A DNA stretch of 64,000 bases, taken from contig NZ_JAGKJK010000006.1 in assembly GCF_020329435.1 (NCBI RefSeq), positions 1 to 64,000 on the forward strand. Reading direction: 5' to 3'. The translations under genes and the position numbers were made by a program. Below are positions 16,540-25,472 of the stretch, in pieces. Position 1 is the stretch's first letter, and every line of letters begins with the position of its first letter. This DNA is from Bradyrhizobium hereditatis (lineage in GTDB: Bacteria; Pseudomonadota; Alphaproteobacteria; Rhizobiales; Xanthobacteraceae). Below the pieces are notes generated by a model. That model saw nothing but the letters and a program-made list of their open reading frames with translations, had not been told where the DNA came from and did not search any database.

Positions 16540-17946
16540 CTACATCGCCGTGAACAGGATGATGCCAAGCGTACCGAGCGAAAGCCAGCTCACCTGGTCC
16601 TTGAGCGCGAATATCACGGGATCGTCGTCGATCAGCCCGCGCTGGGCGAACAGCATCACGCGGCCAAACCAGTACATCAGCACTGGACAGCCAGCCCATA
16701 GCATTTGCGGGTGGCTGTAAAGCGAGCGCACGGTATCGGAAGAAATATAGAGCGTGAAGATGACGACCGCGTTGAAGCCCGCGGCAGCGGCGAGGACCGC
16801 GATCATTGCTAGGTCGTCTCTTTGATAGTCGCGCGCCATCAGCCGCTCGCCGGAGCGCCGGCCCCTGAGCTCGACGTAGCGTTTGACGAGCGCCAGCGAC
16901 ATGAAGATGAATAGCGAGAAGGCGAACAGCCATTCCGACATGCCAACCCCGATCGCGACTGCGCCTGCGACAACGCGGACCGTGTATAAAACGGACAGGG
17001 TGACGGCGTCAGCAATGGCAATCCGCTTGAGGCGGAATGAATAAGCGGTGGTCAAGGCAAGGTAGAGCAGCAGCGTCGCTAGGAATACCGGCGACAGCGC
17101 AGCGCCGATGCCCACAGCGGCGGCCAGAAGACCAGCCATGGCTAGGATCGCCTGCGTCGGTGTGACGGCGCGGCTCGCGATCGGCCGATGCCGCTTGGTC
17201 GGATGCGCGCGATCGGCGGCGATGTCGAGCAGATCATTGAGGATGTAGGCACTCGATGCCGCGAGTGAGAACGCCAGCACAGCTAACAAGGCCTGGCAGG
17301 CCGACAGCCAATTGAACTGATGCGCGGTCATCAGTGGAACCATCACCAGCGCGTTCTTAGCATATTGGTGAACGCGGAGAAGCCGCGTCCAGACTCGCAA
17401 GCCCGGCCGACCTTCAGGGTCCGAAGCGGCGGCCGGCAGCTCGACGCGCGCGACACCCGGCGGCAATTCGACGGCCGCGTCGCCGAGATAGTCGTAGCCG
17501 TTACCATTACCATTAAGGACAGTTAACAAATCGCTATCGCGTTCTCCACCGTCCTGCGCTGCGGAGCATGCGACGCGAAGACCAAGATGCTGCGCGATCG
17601 CACTGACCAGCCTGCCATGATACCGGGGGGAAGCAAGAAGAACCGGCCGACCCTCGCCAAGCCGCTGAAGCAAGAACGTTGTGACATCGCTGTCGTAAGT
17701 GAGGCGAGCGGGGTCGAAATGGTCCACTTGCGCCAGATGACGACGGGCGGCGGCAGGCCCGCGCGTAAAGGCAAAAAGCGTCCCCGGAGTCGCTACCGTC
17801 GGATAACGAATGGCTGAAAGCAGGACATCGGTTAGCAGATCTCGGTGAATCAACACGGCGTCGACGTCGACGACCAGCGGCCGCACGGACGCGGCTGAGG
17901 CACCGGCAACGTCATGTTCGATCGCTGGGGAAGAGGAACTTGCCAT
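16540..17946 (-). CDS. UbiA-family polyprenyl-phosphate phosphoribosyltransferase with N-terminal HAD-like domain
   Basis: The 468-residue product has two parts. Residues 20-160 resemble a HAD hydrolase: VVDVDAVLIHRD (Asp27, Asp29), VLLASPRYHGR and YLGDAAVE. Residues 185-468 are a UbiA-type membrane prenyltransferase with about nine helices and the metal-binding motif NDLLDIAADRAHPTKRHRP (Asn237, Asp238, Asp241, Asp245). The UbiA part resembles the mycobacterial enzyme that joins PRPP to decaprenyl phosphate; the product is then dephosphorylated. The HAD part could supply that phosphatase step, but its last motif is atypical, so activity is uncertain. It is the first gene of the ubiA-dprE1-dprE2 operon. 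Confidence 0.85.
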   Translation of the reverse strand: MASSSSPAIEHDVAGASAASVRPLVVDVDAVLIHRDLLTDVLLSAIRYPTVATPGTLFAFTRGPAAARRHLAQVDHFDPARLTYDSDVTTFLLQRLGEGRPVLLASPRYHGRLVSAIAQHLGLRVACSAAQDGGERDSDLLTVLNGNGNGYDYLGDAAVELPPGVARVELPAAASDPEGRPGLRVWTRLLRVHQYAKNALVMVPLMTAHQFNWLSACQALLAVLAFSLAASSAYILNDLLDIAADRAHPTKRHRPIASRAVTPTQAILAMAGLLAAAVGIGAALSPVFLATLLLYLALTTAYSFRLKRIAIADAVTLSVLYTVRVVAGAVAIGVGMSEWLFAFSLFIFMSLALVKRYVELRGRRSGERLMARDYQRDDLAMIAVLAAAAGFNAVVIFTLYISSDTVRSLYSHPQMLWAGCPVLMYWFGRVMLFAQRGLIDDDPVIFALKDQVSWLSLGTLGIILFTAM

Positions 17947-18068
17947 GTCTCGGGTTCGTGTGGCGACCGCCGATAGTCCAAATATTTTCCTAAGATAGGG
18001 TGAACCATCGGGTGGCCAGCAAGACGTTGCAACCGCACCGAGTGCGAAGTTGGTAAGGTTTTGGCTGC

Positions 18069-19730
18069 ATGATGTATCTGCGCATCATCGATAAAGCTGT
18101 CATGACGACTTGGGCGTTACACGAGAAGAGGATCCGGATCATAGTCGCCGCGCCGCTGGCTGCCTGCGCGCTTGCGACGATCGGGTTTCGATCGACTCAC
18201 GACGCCCTGTGGTCGGACGAATTGCTGACGACTAGCCTCTTGCAGGCGAGCAGCTTGCCGAAGCTCTGGGCCGGCATTGCGCTCGGCATCGACGGTAATC
18301 CGCCGCTATATCTAACGCTGGCCTGGTTTATTCTCCAACTGCTGCCGAAGGCGGTTCCGTCAGTCCTTCTGCTGAAACTGGTCAATCTCGGTCTCGCGGC
18401 CTGCGCTGTTGCCGTCCTCTTCCGGTTGGCACGACGGCTGGCGTCGCCCGCAGCTTGCTGGATCGGAGCGCTGATGTTCATCACGCTGGGCGAGGCCTTC
18501 ATCTATGTGGCCTCTGAGCTCCGCACCTACGCGCTCTACCTCCTGATCGCGGCGCTGGCCGCCTTGTGCCAGCAGCGGTTGATCGAGGATTGCCGTCTGC
18601 CGAACGTTGCCTGGCTGGCGCTTGCCAATGTCAGTCTGGCGATGTGCCACACTTTCGCCATCGCCTACGTCGGCATCATCGCGGCAGCAGGCTGGTTGAG
18701 CAGGCCACGAGATAAGGAATTTTTGCGCGCGATCATCGTCGCAGTCGTGCCTTCGATCATCGCCGTGATTGCCTGGAGCCCATCGCTGCTCGATCAGCTT
18801 GAGGTAGCCAAGCCATATAGCTGGATACTGCCGCCGTCACTTTCGGTCTTGTCCGACACCCTGTTCGGATCGGGCGCGATGTTGTTGATCTCCATTCTCG
18901 AAGCGACATGTCTGTTGACGTTCTATGTGTCAGCACGAAAGGCGCATGCCTTCGAGTTCCGCAAAATTATTCAGGACCCGCAATGGCAAGCGGCCCGCTT
19001 CATCGTACTACTGTCGCTCGGCATCACTAGCTTCACGTTGGTCGCGTGGCTGTTCTCCCGGCTGGTGTTTCCGCTGTTCGTAACGCGTTTCTTCACGCCA
19101 CAGCTCTTAACGACTTTCGCGGTGCATGTCGCTTTCGGCGCATGGTTGATGGGTAATCTCGGCCGCCGCCGCACAATGGTCGTTGTGCTCTGCGCTATGG
19201 TCGCGCCGCTGATGTTGCGCAACATGGTGGTGCATGCCGGTGCCTCGGTGCACGGGCAACCGATCTGCGCTGACGCGCAAGGCAGGTATTTCGAGAGCAG
19301 CTTCGTGCATGGCGATCTGCCTGTCATCGTGGATTCGGCGATTATGTTCCTGCCGCGCGCCGCCTACGCCGTCCATGGCGAAGCTTATCGCTTTCCGCTG
19401 GATTGGAACGTTGTGCTGAAATATCCGAATCAATCGCGCGGCAATGCTGTCGACTATCACATCATGCACGGGTTGCAGAAGTGGAAGCCGATGCCGCAAG
19501 TGCAGTCGACTGACGAAATCCTGCGTGACAATCCGCAATTTCTGGTCGTCGACATAACTTTGCGATCATGGTTCCGAAACCTGCGGGCGACGCATGATGT
19601 CCTGGCGGAGAAGATTGCTGAGGTTAGGCTATCCGGGACGGACGATGTCACTTGCACGCTCTGGAAGGTAAGCCGCGTGCGCCCCATCGTGCCCACCTCT
19701 GTGCAGAACATGACCGAACCGAAGAATTGA
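18069..19730 (+). CDS. Large membrane protein, putative GT-C glycosyltransferase (GT39/GT83-like)
   Basis: The 553-residue product has about eleven membrane helices; the first outer loop reads STHDALWSDELLTTSLLQAS, an acidic motif (Asp-Glu) as in GT39/GT83 enzymes, followed by GNPPLYLTLAW, a conserved segment of that superfamily. A periplasmic C-terminal domain follows from about residue 400. It is divergent from the ubiA operon (about 120 bp between starts) and likely uses the polyprenyl-phospho-sugar made there. MMYL at 18069 is the first ATG; an internal ATG (MTTWALHEK) at 18102 would also be possible. Confidence 0.7.
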   Translation: MMYLRIIDKAVMTTWALHEKRIRIIVAAPLAACALATIGFRSTHDALWSDELLTTSLLQASSLPKLWAGIALGIDGNPPLYLTLAWFILQLLPKAVPSVLLLKLVNLGLAACAVAVLFRLARRLASPAACWIGALMFITLGEAFIYVASELRTYALYLLIAALAALCQQRLIEDCRLPNVAWLALANVSLAMCHTFAIAYVGIIAAAGWLSRPRDKEFLRAIIVAVVPSIIAVIAWSPSLLDQLEVAKPYSWILPPSLSVLSDTLFGSGAMLLISILEATCLLTFYVSARKAHAFEFRKIIQDPQWQAARFIVLLSLGITSFTLVAWLFSRLVFPLFVTRFFTPQLLTTFAVHVAFGAWLMGNLGRRRTMVVVLCAMVAPLMLRNMVVHAGASVHGQPICADAQGRYFESSFVHGDLPVIVDSAIMFLPRAAYAVHGEAYRFPLDWNVVLKYPNQSRGNAVDYHIMHGLQKWKPMPQVQSTDEILRDNPQFLVVDITLRSWFRNLRATHDVLAEKIAEVRLSGTDDVTCTLWKVSRVRPIVPTSVQNMTEPKN

Positions 19731-20040
19731 TTCCTGTCGCGATCTCAATATTTTTGCGCGTTCAACAAGCTTGCGTAAAATGTCGATCTTCATTATCGGG
19801 CCGCTATTTGTTTTGAGTGGCACGTTTCTGAAGGTTGTTGGGCGCTCCAGGCAGATCTCTATCTCCCTAGAGTTTCGGCGACGTAGGCGATGTAATCGAA
19901 TTTATCGCGGCGGTCTCTCGCAAAAAACGGACATGCTCGTGTAGAGCTGGCCTGTCGGCTTGGGGTCAAAACGCAAAATTCCGGCGTCACCAGGGCATGT
20001 CTGCATTTGCTTCAAAAGCACACATCTTTCGTTACACGAC
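19731..20040. other. Intergenic region, no gene seen
   Basis: These 310 bp lie between the convergent GT-C and LysR genes. The sequence is AT-richer than the surroundings and contains no ORF with credible composition. A stretch at about 19920-20030 (GGACATGCTCGTG ... GGGCATGTCTGC) has the look of a decayed repeat. It probably marks the right border of the acquired cluster. Confidence 0.4.
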
Positions 20041-20901
20041 CTAGCGCCCGGTCTTGCCGGCCGATTTGGCGCGGCCCGCTTTGGGACGCTGGCTCTGCAG
20101 TTTCGCGATAAAATTCTGCAGCACCTCCGACGGTGGCCGCTTCGTGCTGTAGGCGAGGCCGACCTCGCGCTTCACATCGACGTCGATCTCGCGCACAGCG
20201 ACATCGGAATTGGCGCGCGCCACGCCTTCGGGAACGATGGCGATTCCGACGCCGGCGGCCACGAGCGCCATCGCCCAGTCTTCGGATTCGGCAATCGCCG
20301 CAGGCTGCCGCTTGGGTGATGCGGCACGGCTGAAGAATTCGCTCTGCTCGCAATGGCAGCGATCGACCATCGCAACGCCGGCGAGGTCCGTGGTGCGGAG
20401 CCGCTCTTTCAGCGTCAGCGGATGAGACGGCGGTAGCGCTGCGACGTAGCGCTCGACCCAAAGCGGTACGAAATGCTCGTCGGCGCGCAGCAGGTTCTTG
20501 GAGACGATCCGCGCGTCTGCGGCATCATCGACGCCGACAAGTCGGAGCGCGATGTCGGAAGTCCCGGTCAGCGGCTTCAACAGCGCGATGGTTCGCGGCC
20601 GGTCGAGCGTGCGCATCAGGCCGAGCGTCAGCGCGTTTCGCCTCGCAGCTTTCCGGAACAGGTTTTTCGCCGCATCCGCCTCATCGATAATGCGACGGGC
20701 TACCGCATGGAATTGTTCGGCCGCTTCCGTCGGCGCCACTCCCTTCTTGTGCCGGATGAACAGCGCGGTGCCGAGCTCGGCTTCCAGATTGGCGATCGCT
20801 GCCGAGATCGAAGGCTGCGAAATGAAGCAGCGCCTGGCCGCCGCCGTCAGGTTGCGCTCCTTGAACACAGCCGCGAAGTAGCGGAGCTCGCGGATATCCA
20901 T
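20041..20901 (-). CDS. LysR-family transcriptional regulator
   Basis: The product, 286 residues from the start chosen, has the N-terminal winged helix-turn-helix MDIRELRYFAAVFKERNLTA with FISQPSISAAIANLE as recognition region, and a periplasmic-binding-protein-like effector domain from about residue 90. Two ATGs are in frame; the second (20899-20901) is preferred because AGGA lies 7 bp upstream of it, while it touches the first. The gene is divergent from a metallo-hydrolase gene and probably controls it through the dyad at 20914-20933. The C-terminus is basic (RPKAGRAKSAGKTGR), which is unusual but not rare. Confidence 0.92.
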   Translation of the reverse strand: MDIRELRYFAAVFKERNLTAAARRCFISQPSISAAIANLEAELGTALFIRHKKGVAPTEAAEQFHAVARRIIDEADAAKNLFRKAARRNALTLGLMRTLDRPRTIALLKPLTGTSDIALRLVGVDDAADARIVSKNLLRADEHFVPLWVERYVAALPPSHPLTLKERLRTTDLAGVAMVDRCHCEQSEFFSRAASPKRQPAAIAESEDWAMALVAAGVGIAIVPEGVARANSDVAVREIDVDVKREVGLAYSTKRPPSEVLQNFIAKLQSQRPKAGRAKSAGKTGR

Positions 20902-20913
20902 AGGCATGTCCTA

Positions 20914-20933
20914 TCGATGATATCAAATATCGA
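20914..20933. promoter_or_regulatory. Candidate LysR operator dyad
   Basis: TCGAT-N10-ATCGA with a central GATATC palindrome lies between the divergent LysR and metallo-hydrolase genes, 60 bp before the hydrolase ATG. LysR sites have a T-N11-A core with dyad symmetry, which this fits. No binding evidence exists. Confidence 0.45.
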
Positions 20934-20993
20934 AGTTTTACCTATTACAGATCGGATGGCAAGCTGAGGCCCTGACCTCAAGGAGACATCTTC

Positions 20994-21821
20994 ATGCGCG
21001 TCCATCATCTCAACACCGGCACCATGTGCCCAATCGGCCGACGTCTGGTGAACGGCACCGGCAGCATCTTTCAACGCGCGCGCATGGTGTGTCATTGTCT
21101 GCTGATCGAGACCAATGACGGGCTGGCGCTGGTCGATACCGGCATCGGGCTGGACGACATCGCGGACCCGCCGCGGCTGGGTCCGAAATGGGTGCGGCAG
21201 ACCAAGCCGCGGCTCGATCCGGCCGAAACGGCCGCACGGCGAATCGAGGCGCTCGGCTATTCGAGGCAAGACGTCCGGCATCTGTTGCTAACGCATCTCG
21301 ACCGCGATCATGCCGGCGGTATTCCGGATTTTCCGAACGCGAAGGTGCATGTCCATCGCCGCGAGTACGATATGGCGGTGGCGCGCACTGTGCCGCCGCC
21401 GAAGGGCCGATATATCAGCGCGCAATGGAAGCATGGTCCGCAATGGGCGTTCTATGGCGATGGCGGCGAGGACTGGTTCGGCTTCAAGGGCGTGCGGGCG
21501 CTCGGCGATCGCGAGCCTGACATCCTGATGATCCCGCTGCCCGGTCATACGCTCGGCCATTGCGGCATTGCCGTGCGGAGCGGAGACAGATGGTTGCTGC
21601 ACGCGGGCGATGCGTATTTTTTCTACGGTCAGGTGCAGGCTTCGCCGCGGATGCCGCTGGTGCTCGGCATGTTTCAACGCCGCGCCGACATGGATCGTGC
21701 CATGCGCATCGAAAATCAGGAGCGGCTACGGACGCTCAAGACAAAGCACGGCGATGTCGTGACCATCTTCAACAGCCACGATCCTGTAGATTACGAGAGT
21801 TGCCGTTGCGGCCTGCACTAG
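20994..21821 (+). CDS. Metallo-beta-lactamase fold hydrolase
   Basis: The 275-residue cytosolic protein has the metal motif THLDRDHAGG (His101, Asp103, Asp105, His106), a variant of HxHxDH in which the second His is Asp, then PLPGHTLGHCGIAV with a later metal His and HAGDAYF with the bridging Asp. AAGGAGACATC upstream is a strong ribosome binding site. Substrate is unknown; lactonase, thioesterase and glyoxalase activities all occur in this fold. A divergent LysR gene suggests inducible expression. Confidence 0.88.
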   Translation: MRVHHLNTGTMCPIGRRLVNGTGSIFQRARMVCHCLLIETNDGLALVDTGIGLDDIADPPRLGPKWVRQTKPRLDPAETAARRIEALGYSRQDVRHLLLTHLDRDHAGGIPDFPNAKVHVHRREYDMAVARTVPPPKGRYISAQWKHGPQWAFYGDGGEDWFGFKGVRALGDREPDILMIPLPGHTLGHCGIAVRSGDRWLLHAGDAYFFYGQVQASPRMPLVLGMFQRRADMDRAMRIENQERLRTLKTKHGDVVTIFNSHDPVDYESCRCGLH

Positions 21822-21850
21822 ACAGTGCCGCGGCCCACAGCAGGCCGTAA

Positions 21851-22465
21851 TCACCGTTTGGACCGCGGCGACGGCGCCGGGGCAGGCGCTGGCGGATCCG
21901 GCTGCTTCGCCGGTGGAGGTTCGGTCTCGATAGTGCATTTCGATGCCGCAAGCGAAGCTTGCGCTTGGGGCATCAGGCCGGGCTCCGGCGCCAGGGCCTT
22001 CAGCACGATCAAACCGGTCGTGGTGGGGGAGTCGATGATCAGCCGGTCGGCGGCGGTGATTTCCTCGTCTTCCGGCAATTCGGAATGCTGCTCTTCCGTC
22101 ATCAGGTCGAGCTCGATCACCTTGCGGCCGGCCGAACGGTCGTTGATCGCATAATAGGCGACCTCGTTGCGCGTGTAGAACGACACCGACGTATAGGCCT
22201 GGCTGACCGGCACCGTGAGTTTCAGGGGACCGCCGGAGAGGTCATAGCGGCAGATCGCGACCGCAAAGGCGGGGTCCATGAACGGCATCGGCGCATTGTT
22301 GGGCTCGGCGAGCGGCAGCGGCGTGACGGCGTTCTCCTTGGTGAGCGGCGTCAGGCGCGAATAGGCGTCCTGGGTGGCAATGCGCGGCAGGGCCAGCACG
22401 CTGACGAGGTGCACCACGCCACCCAGCAGCACGCCCGCGATGATGGTGAATGCCAGCCGGATCAT
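21851..22465 (-). CDS. DUF1254 domain protein
   Basis: The 204-residue product has an N-terminal membrane helix or signal (LAFTIIAGVLLGGVVHLVSVLAL) and a periplasmic domain with DPAFAVAICRYDLSGGPLKL and YTSVSFYTRNEVAYYAINDR, matching the DUF1254 family. The last 30 residues are Pro/Ala-rich with a basic end. Its ATG overlaps the stop of the DUF1214 gene by four bases, so the pair is translationally coupled. In many bacteria DUF1254 and DUF1214 are one protein; here they are two. Function is unknown. Confidence 0.88.
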   Translation of the reverse strand: MIRLAFTIIAGVLLGGVVHLVSVLALPRIATQDAYSRLTPLTKENAVTPLPLAEPNNAPMPFMDPAFAVAICRYDLSGGPLKLTVPVSQAYTSVSFYTRNEVAYYAINDRSAGRKVIELDLMTEEQHSELPEDEEITAADRLIIDSPTTTGLIVLKALAPEPGLMPQAQASLAASKCTIETEPPPAKQPDPPAPAPAPSPRSKR

Positions 22466-23040
22466 GGGCAGCCCACCGTCGATATCGAGGGCATCGGTGC
22501 GTCGCGCTGCGTTCGGGTCGCGACGCCAACCGGCGTATCGTAAAGCCGCAGCATCAGCGTGTAGCGCTCGATGCCGCCAGTCGGCAGCCAGTTTCCGGCG
22601 CGGGACCGCGCCGCCACGCGGATCTCGAATGCGCCGTCGGAGCCGCGGACGATCTCCTGGCTGGTGAAGCCGTAGCGTTGCAGCGAATTGGCGACCAGAT
22701 GTCCCTTGCGGTCGAACAGCGTCAGCGTCCAGAACCGGGCCGCCGGCGTCACCCCGCTGACGACCACGTCGCAGCGCCCGTCGAGCGGCTTTTTCTGATC
22801 GTCGGTGGTGGCGGTAAAGGCGATGCCGTCGCCGGTACCGATCGGCAGCTCGCCGCTGCGGGCGATCGAGGCGCGGGAATAGGGATCAATCTCAGAACTG
22901 CCGCTCTTGGGCCGGGCGGTCCAGGCGCCGATCGTAAGCGTGCCGAGATCGGTGCCGCGCGTCGCCGTCATGTAGGTCGAGCCGAGACCGACGGCCGTGG
23001 CAAGCGCCAATGCCAGCAAGGTGATGAAGATCAGCCGCAC
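22462..23040 (-). CDS. DUF1214 domain protein
   Basis: The 192-residue product has an N-terminal signal anchor (LIFITLLALALATAVGLGST) and a periplasmic DUF1214 domain: DPYSRASIARSGELPIG, FWTLTLFDRKGHLVANSLQRYGFTS split across the middle, and NWLPTGGIERYTLMLRLYD near the end. The Trp-Leu-Pro-Thr segment is diagnostic. It precedes the DUF1254 gene with a four-base overlap. The start is ATG 23038-23040. Confidence 0.9.
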   Translation of the reverse strand: MRLIFITLLALALATAVGLGSTYMTATRGTDLGTLTIGAWTARPKSGSSEIDPYSRASIARSGELPIGTGDGIAFTATTDDQKKPLDGRCDVVVSGVTPAARFWTLTLFDRKGHLVANSLQRYGFTSQEIVRGSDGAFEIRVAARSRAGNWLPTGGIERYTLMLRLYDTPVGVATRTQRDAPMPSISTVGCP

Positions 23041-23192
23041 AGCCCAGTGCTCCGAAATCTCACGGCGTCAGATTCCGCTTGAACCGGCTTCATCTGAAAC
23101 GTGAAGCGCTTCTCTTGGTTCGAGCATATCAGAGCGGACGCTTCGCATCTGTTCCGAGAAACGCCGGATAACATTCTGCCGGACCATGCGTT

Positions 23193-25472
23193 TCAATTCT
23201 TCCGACCTGCCGGCGCGGCCTGTTCACCGGCGGCCGTGACATAGTTCTCCGGAAACGCCAGCGCACCAGATGTGACCGGCTTGGAGGGCTGGTCGTTGGA
23301 CGAGGTCTTGCCCGCGGCCTTACCGGCCTCGTCGAGCAGCCGCTCGACCCGCACGAGAATGTCCGCGCCGCGCTTGGTCAACACCGGCGGCGGCCCCGGC
23401 TTAGTCTCCAGCACCCGTGCCGCGCTATTGGCCGCGGCGCTGGCGGTAGCGGCGGGCTGCGGCAGTTTCGGGCCCATGCCGACGCCGGGGATTTCCTTCA
23501 CCTCGACACCCTGGTGCGCGACCACCATGATGTCGTGCCATGTCTGCGCGGGCAGCGAACCGCCGGTCATGCGGTTGGTGGGCGAGTAGTCGTCATTGCC
23601 GTACCAGACCGCGCAGGTAAAGTTGCCGGTGAAACCGACGAACCAGGCGTCGCGGTAGGCATTGGTGGTGCCGGTCTTGCCAGCGGCCGGAATGCCGTCG
23701 AGCGCGGCGCGGCGAGCCGTGCCTTCGGTGACGACATGGCTCATCATTTCCGACATGTCGGAGGCGACCGAGGCGGGGATCGCCTGCGTGGGCTTCTTGC
23801 CGTCGCGGTCGAAGCGCCACACCAGGTCGCCGGCACCGGTGCGCACTTCCAGCACCGCGTGAGGTTTCGGCGCCTTGCCCTTGTTCGGGAAAGTCGCATA
23901 GGCGACCGCGTGCTCGAGCACGGTGACTTCGTCGGAGCCGATCGGCATCGACGGCGTGTCGGGCAGGGGAGCGGTGAGGCCGAAGCGGCGTGCCACTTCG
24001 GTGATCTTGGCGCGGCCGGCCTTGGCGGGGTTCGGCGTCTTGCCGCCAAGCGCAATCGACAGCTTCACCGGCACCACGTTGATCGAGCGGGTGATCGCCT
24101 GGGTCAGCGTCACCGAGCCGGAATAGTTGTGACCATAGTTCTGCGGGCACCAGTTGCCGATACAGACCGGGCCGTCGACCACGATCGAGGTCGGCTTGTA
24201 ACCGTTCATCAGCGCCGTGGCGTAGACATAGGGTTTGAACGAGGAGCCTGGTTGCCGGTAGGCATCGGTCGCACGGTTGAACTGGCTGGCGCCATAGTCG
24301 CGGCCGCCCACCATGGCACGAACGCCGCCGTCGAGGTCGGCTACCACGACCGCGGCCTGGGTTGCGTGATAATCGCGGCCGAACTGGCGGAGCTGGTTCT
24401 CGACGGTTTCCTCCGCGGCGCGCTGAACGTTCATGTCGATCGCGGTGCGGACCACGAAGACGCGCTCGGTATAGGATTTCGGGAAAGTATCGACCAGCTT
24501 GCGCATCTCGTCGAAAGCGTAGTCGAGATAGTAGTTCGGCGAGTTCTCGTCGCGGCGGTCGACGGCAACCGCCGGGTTGCGGCGGGCGCCGAACACCTGG
24601 CCCTCGGTCATGAAGCCGGCATCGACGAGGTTGTCGAGCACGACGTTGGCGCGGGCGCGAGCGGCAGGCAGGTTGATGTGCGGGGCGTATTTGGTCGGCG
24701 CCTTGAACAGGCCGGCCAGCATGGCCGATTCCGCGAGATTGACGTCGCGCGCCGACTTGTTGAAGTAGAAATGCGCCGCGCCGTCGACGCCGAACGTGCC
24801 GCCACCCATATAGGCGCGGTCGAGATAGAGCTTTAGGATTTCGTTCTTGGTCAGCCGCGTCTCCAGCCAGATCGCCAGAAACGCTTCCTTCACCTTGCGC
24901 TCGATGGTGCGCTCGTTGCTCAGAAACAGGTTCTTGGCGAGCTGCTGAGTGATCGACGAACCGCCCTGGCGCACGCCGCCCGCCTGCGCGTTGGTCACGA
25001 GCGCGCGGGCGGTGCCGGGGATATCGATGCCGAAATGGTCGTAGAAGCGGCGGTCTTCGGTCGCCAGCGTCGCCTTGATCAGGTTGTCAGGAAAATCTTC
25101 CAGCGGGATCGAGTCGTTGTGCTTGATGCCGCGGCTGCCGATCGGATTGCCGTAGCGGTCGAGGAATGACACCGCCAGATCGGATTTCTTCAGCCAGTCG
25201 TCATCGGCGGTTTCGCGGAAGGCGGGGATCGCGAGCGCCAGCATCATGATCATGCCGGCGAGGCCGAGGGTGGCAGCCTCCGAAAAAGGCTCGATGAAAA
25301 CCCAGCGCTTCCAGCGGCCGACATAGAAGCGGTCCATGAAGGTGGAGTAGCGCTCGTACAGCTCGCGCAGGCCCTTGCCCGACGAGAACAGCGTGGAGTC
25401 AATGCGCGCGTCCAGATCCAGAAAAAAGTTCCGGATCTTCTGCTTCACATCGGGGGGTAGGATCTGGCGCAC
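23193..25472 (-). CDS. Penicillin-binding protein 1A (transglycosylase/transpeptidase)
   Basis: A bifunctional class A PBP that polymerises and crosslinks peptidoglycan. From the start chosen it has 759 residues: a cytoplasmic N-terminus, one membrane helix (about 64-84), a GT51 domain with the catalytic Glu139 in ATEDRRFYDHFGID and QGGSSITQQLAKNLFL, and a transpeptidase domain with the SxxK serine Ser410 in PGSSFKPYVY, SIN in TRSINVVPVK and KTGTTNAYRDAWFVG. The frame is open 31 codons further up to a TTG, but GTG at 25472 gives MRQILPPDVKQK, the more family-like beginning. The C-terminal 90 residues are a variable tail. It lies opposite to ycgN, 263 bp away. Confidence 0.93.
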   Translation of the reverse strand: MRQILPPDVKQKIRNFFLDLDARIDSTLFSSGKGLRELYERYSTFMDRFYVGRWKRWVFIEPFSEAATLGLAGMIMMLALAIPAFRETADDDWLKKSDLAVSFLDRYGNPIGSRGIKHNDSIPLEDFPDNLIKATLATEDRRFYDHFGIDIPGTARALVTNAQAGGVRQGGSSITQQLAKNLFLSNERTIERKVKEAFLAIWLETRLTKNEILKLYLDRAYMGGGTFGVDGAAHFYFNKSARDVNLAESAMLAGLFKAPTKYAPHINLPAARARANVVLDNLVDAGFMTEGQVFGARRNPAVAVDRRDENSPNYYLDYAFDEMRKLVDTFPKSYTERVFVVRTAIDMNVQRAAEETVENQLRQFGRDYHATQAAVVVADLDGGVRAMVGGRDYGASQFNRATDAYRQPGSSFKPYVYATALMNGYKPTSIVVDGPVCIGNWCPQNYGHNYSGSVTLTQAITRSINVVPVKLSIALGGKTPNPAKAGRAKITEVARRFGLTAPLPDTPSMPIGSDEVTVLEHAVAYATFPNKGKAPKPHAVLEVRTGAGDLVWRFDRDGKKPTQAIPASVASDMSEMMSHVVTEGTARRAALDGIPAAGKTGTTNAYRDAWFVGFTGNFTCAVWYGNDDYSPTNRMTGGSLPAQTWHDIMVVAHQGVEVKEIPGVGMGPKLPQPAATASAAANSAARVLETKPGPPPVLTKRGADILVRVERLLDEAGKAAGKTSSNDQPSKPVTSGALAFPENYVTAAGEQAAPAGRKN

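Noticed and set aside
12787..19730. Cluster considered as Nod-factor (noe) genes
   Set aside because: Gene order matches noeC-noeH-noeO, but no nodABC, nod box or other symbiosis genes are in the window, so only the biochemical pathway is claimed.
23514..24836. 440-codon frame antisense to PBP1A
   Set aside because: Rich in Arg, His, Gly and Val without start signal or domains; PBP1A catalytic motifs lie on the other strand.
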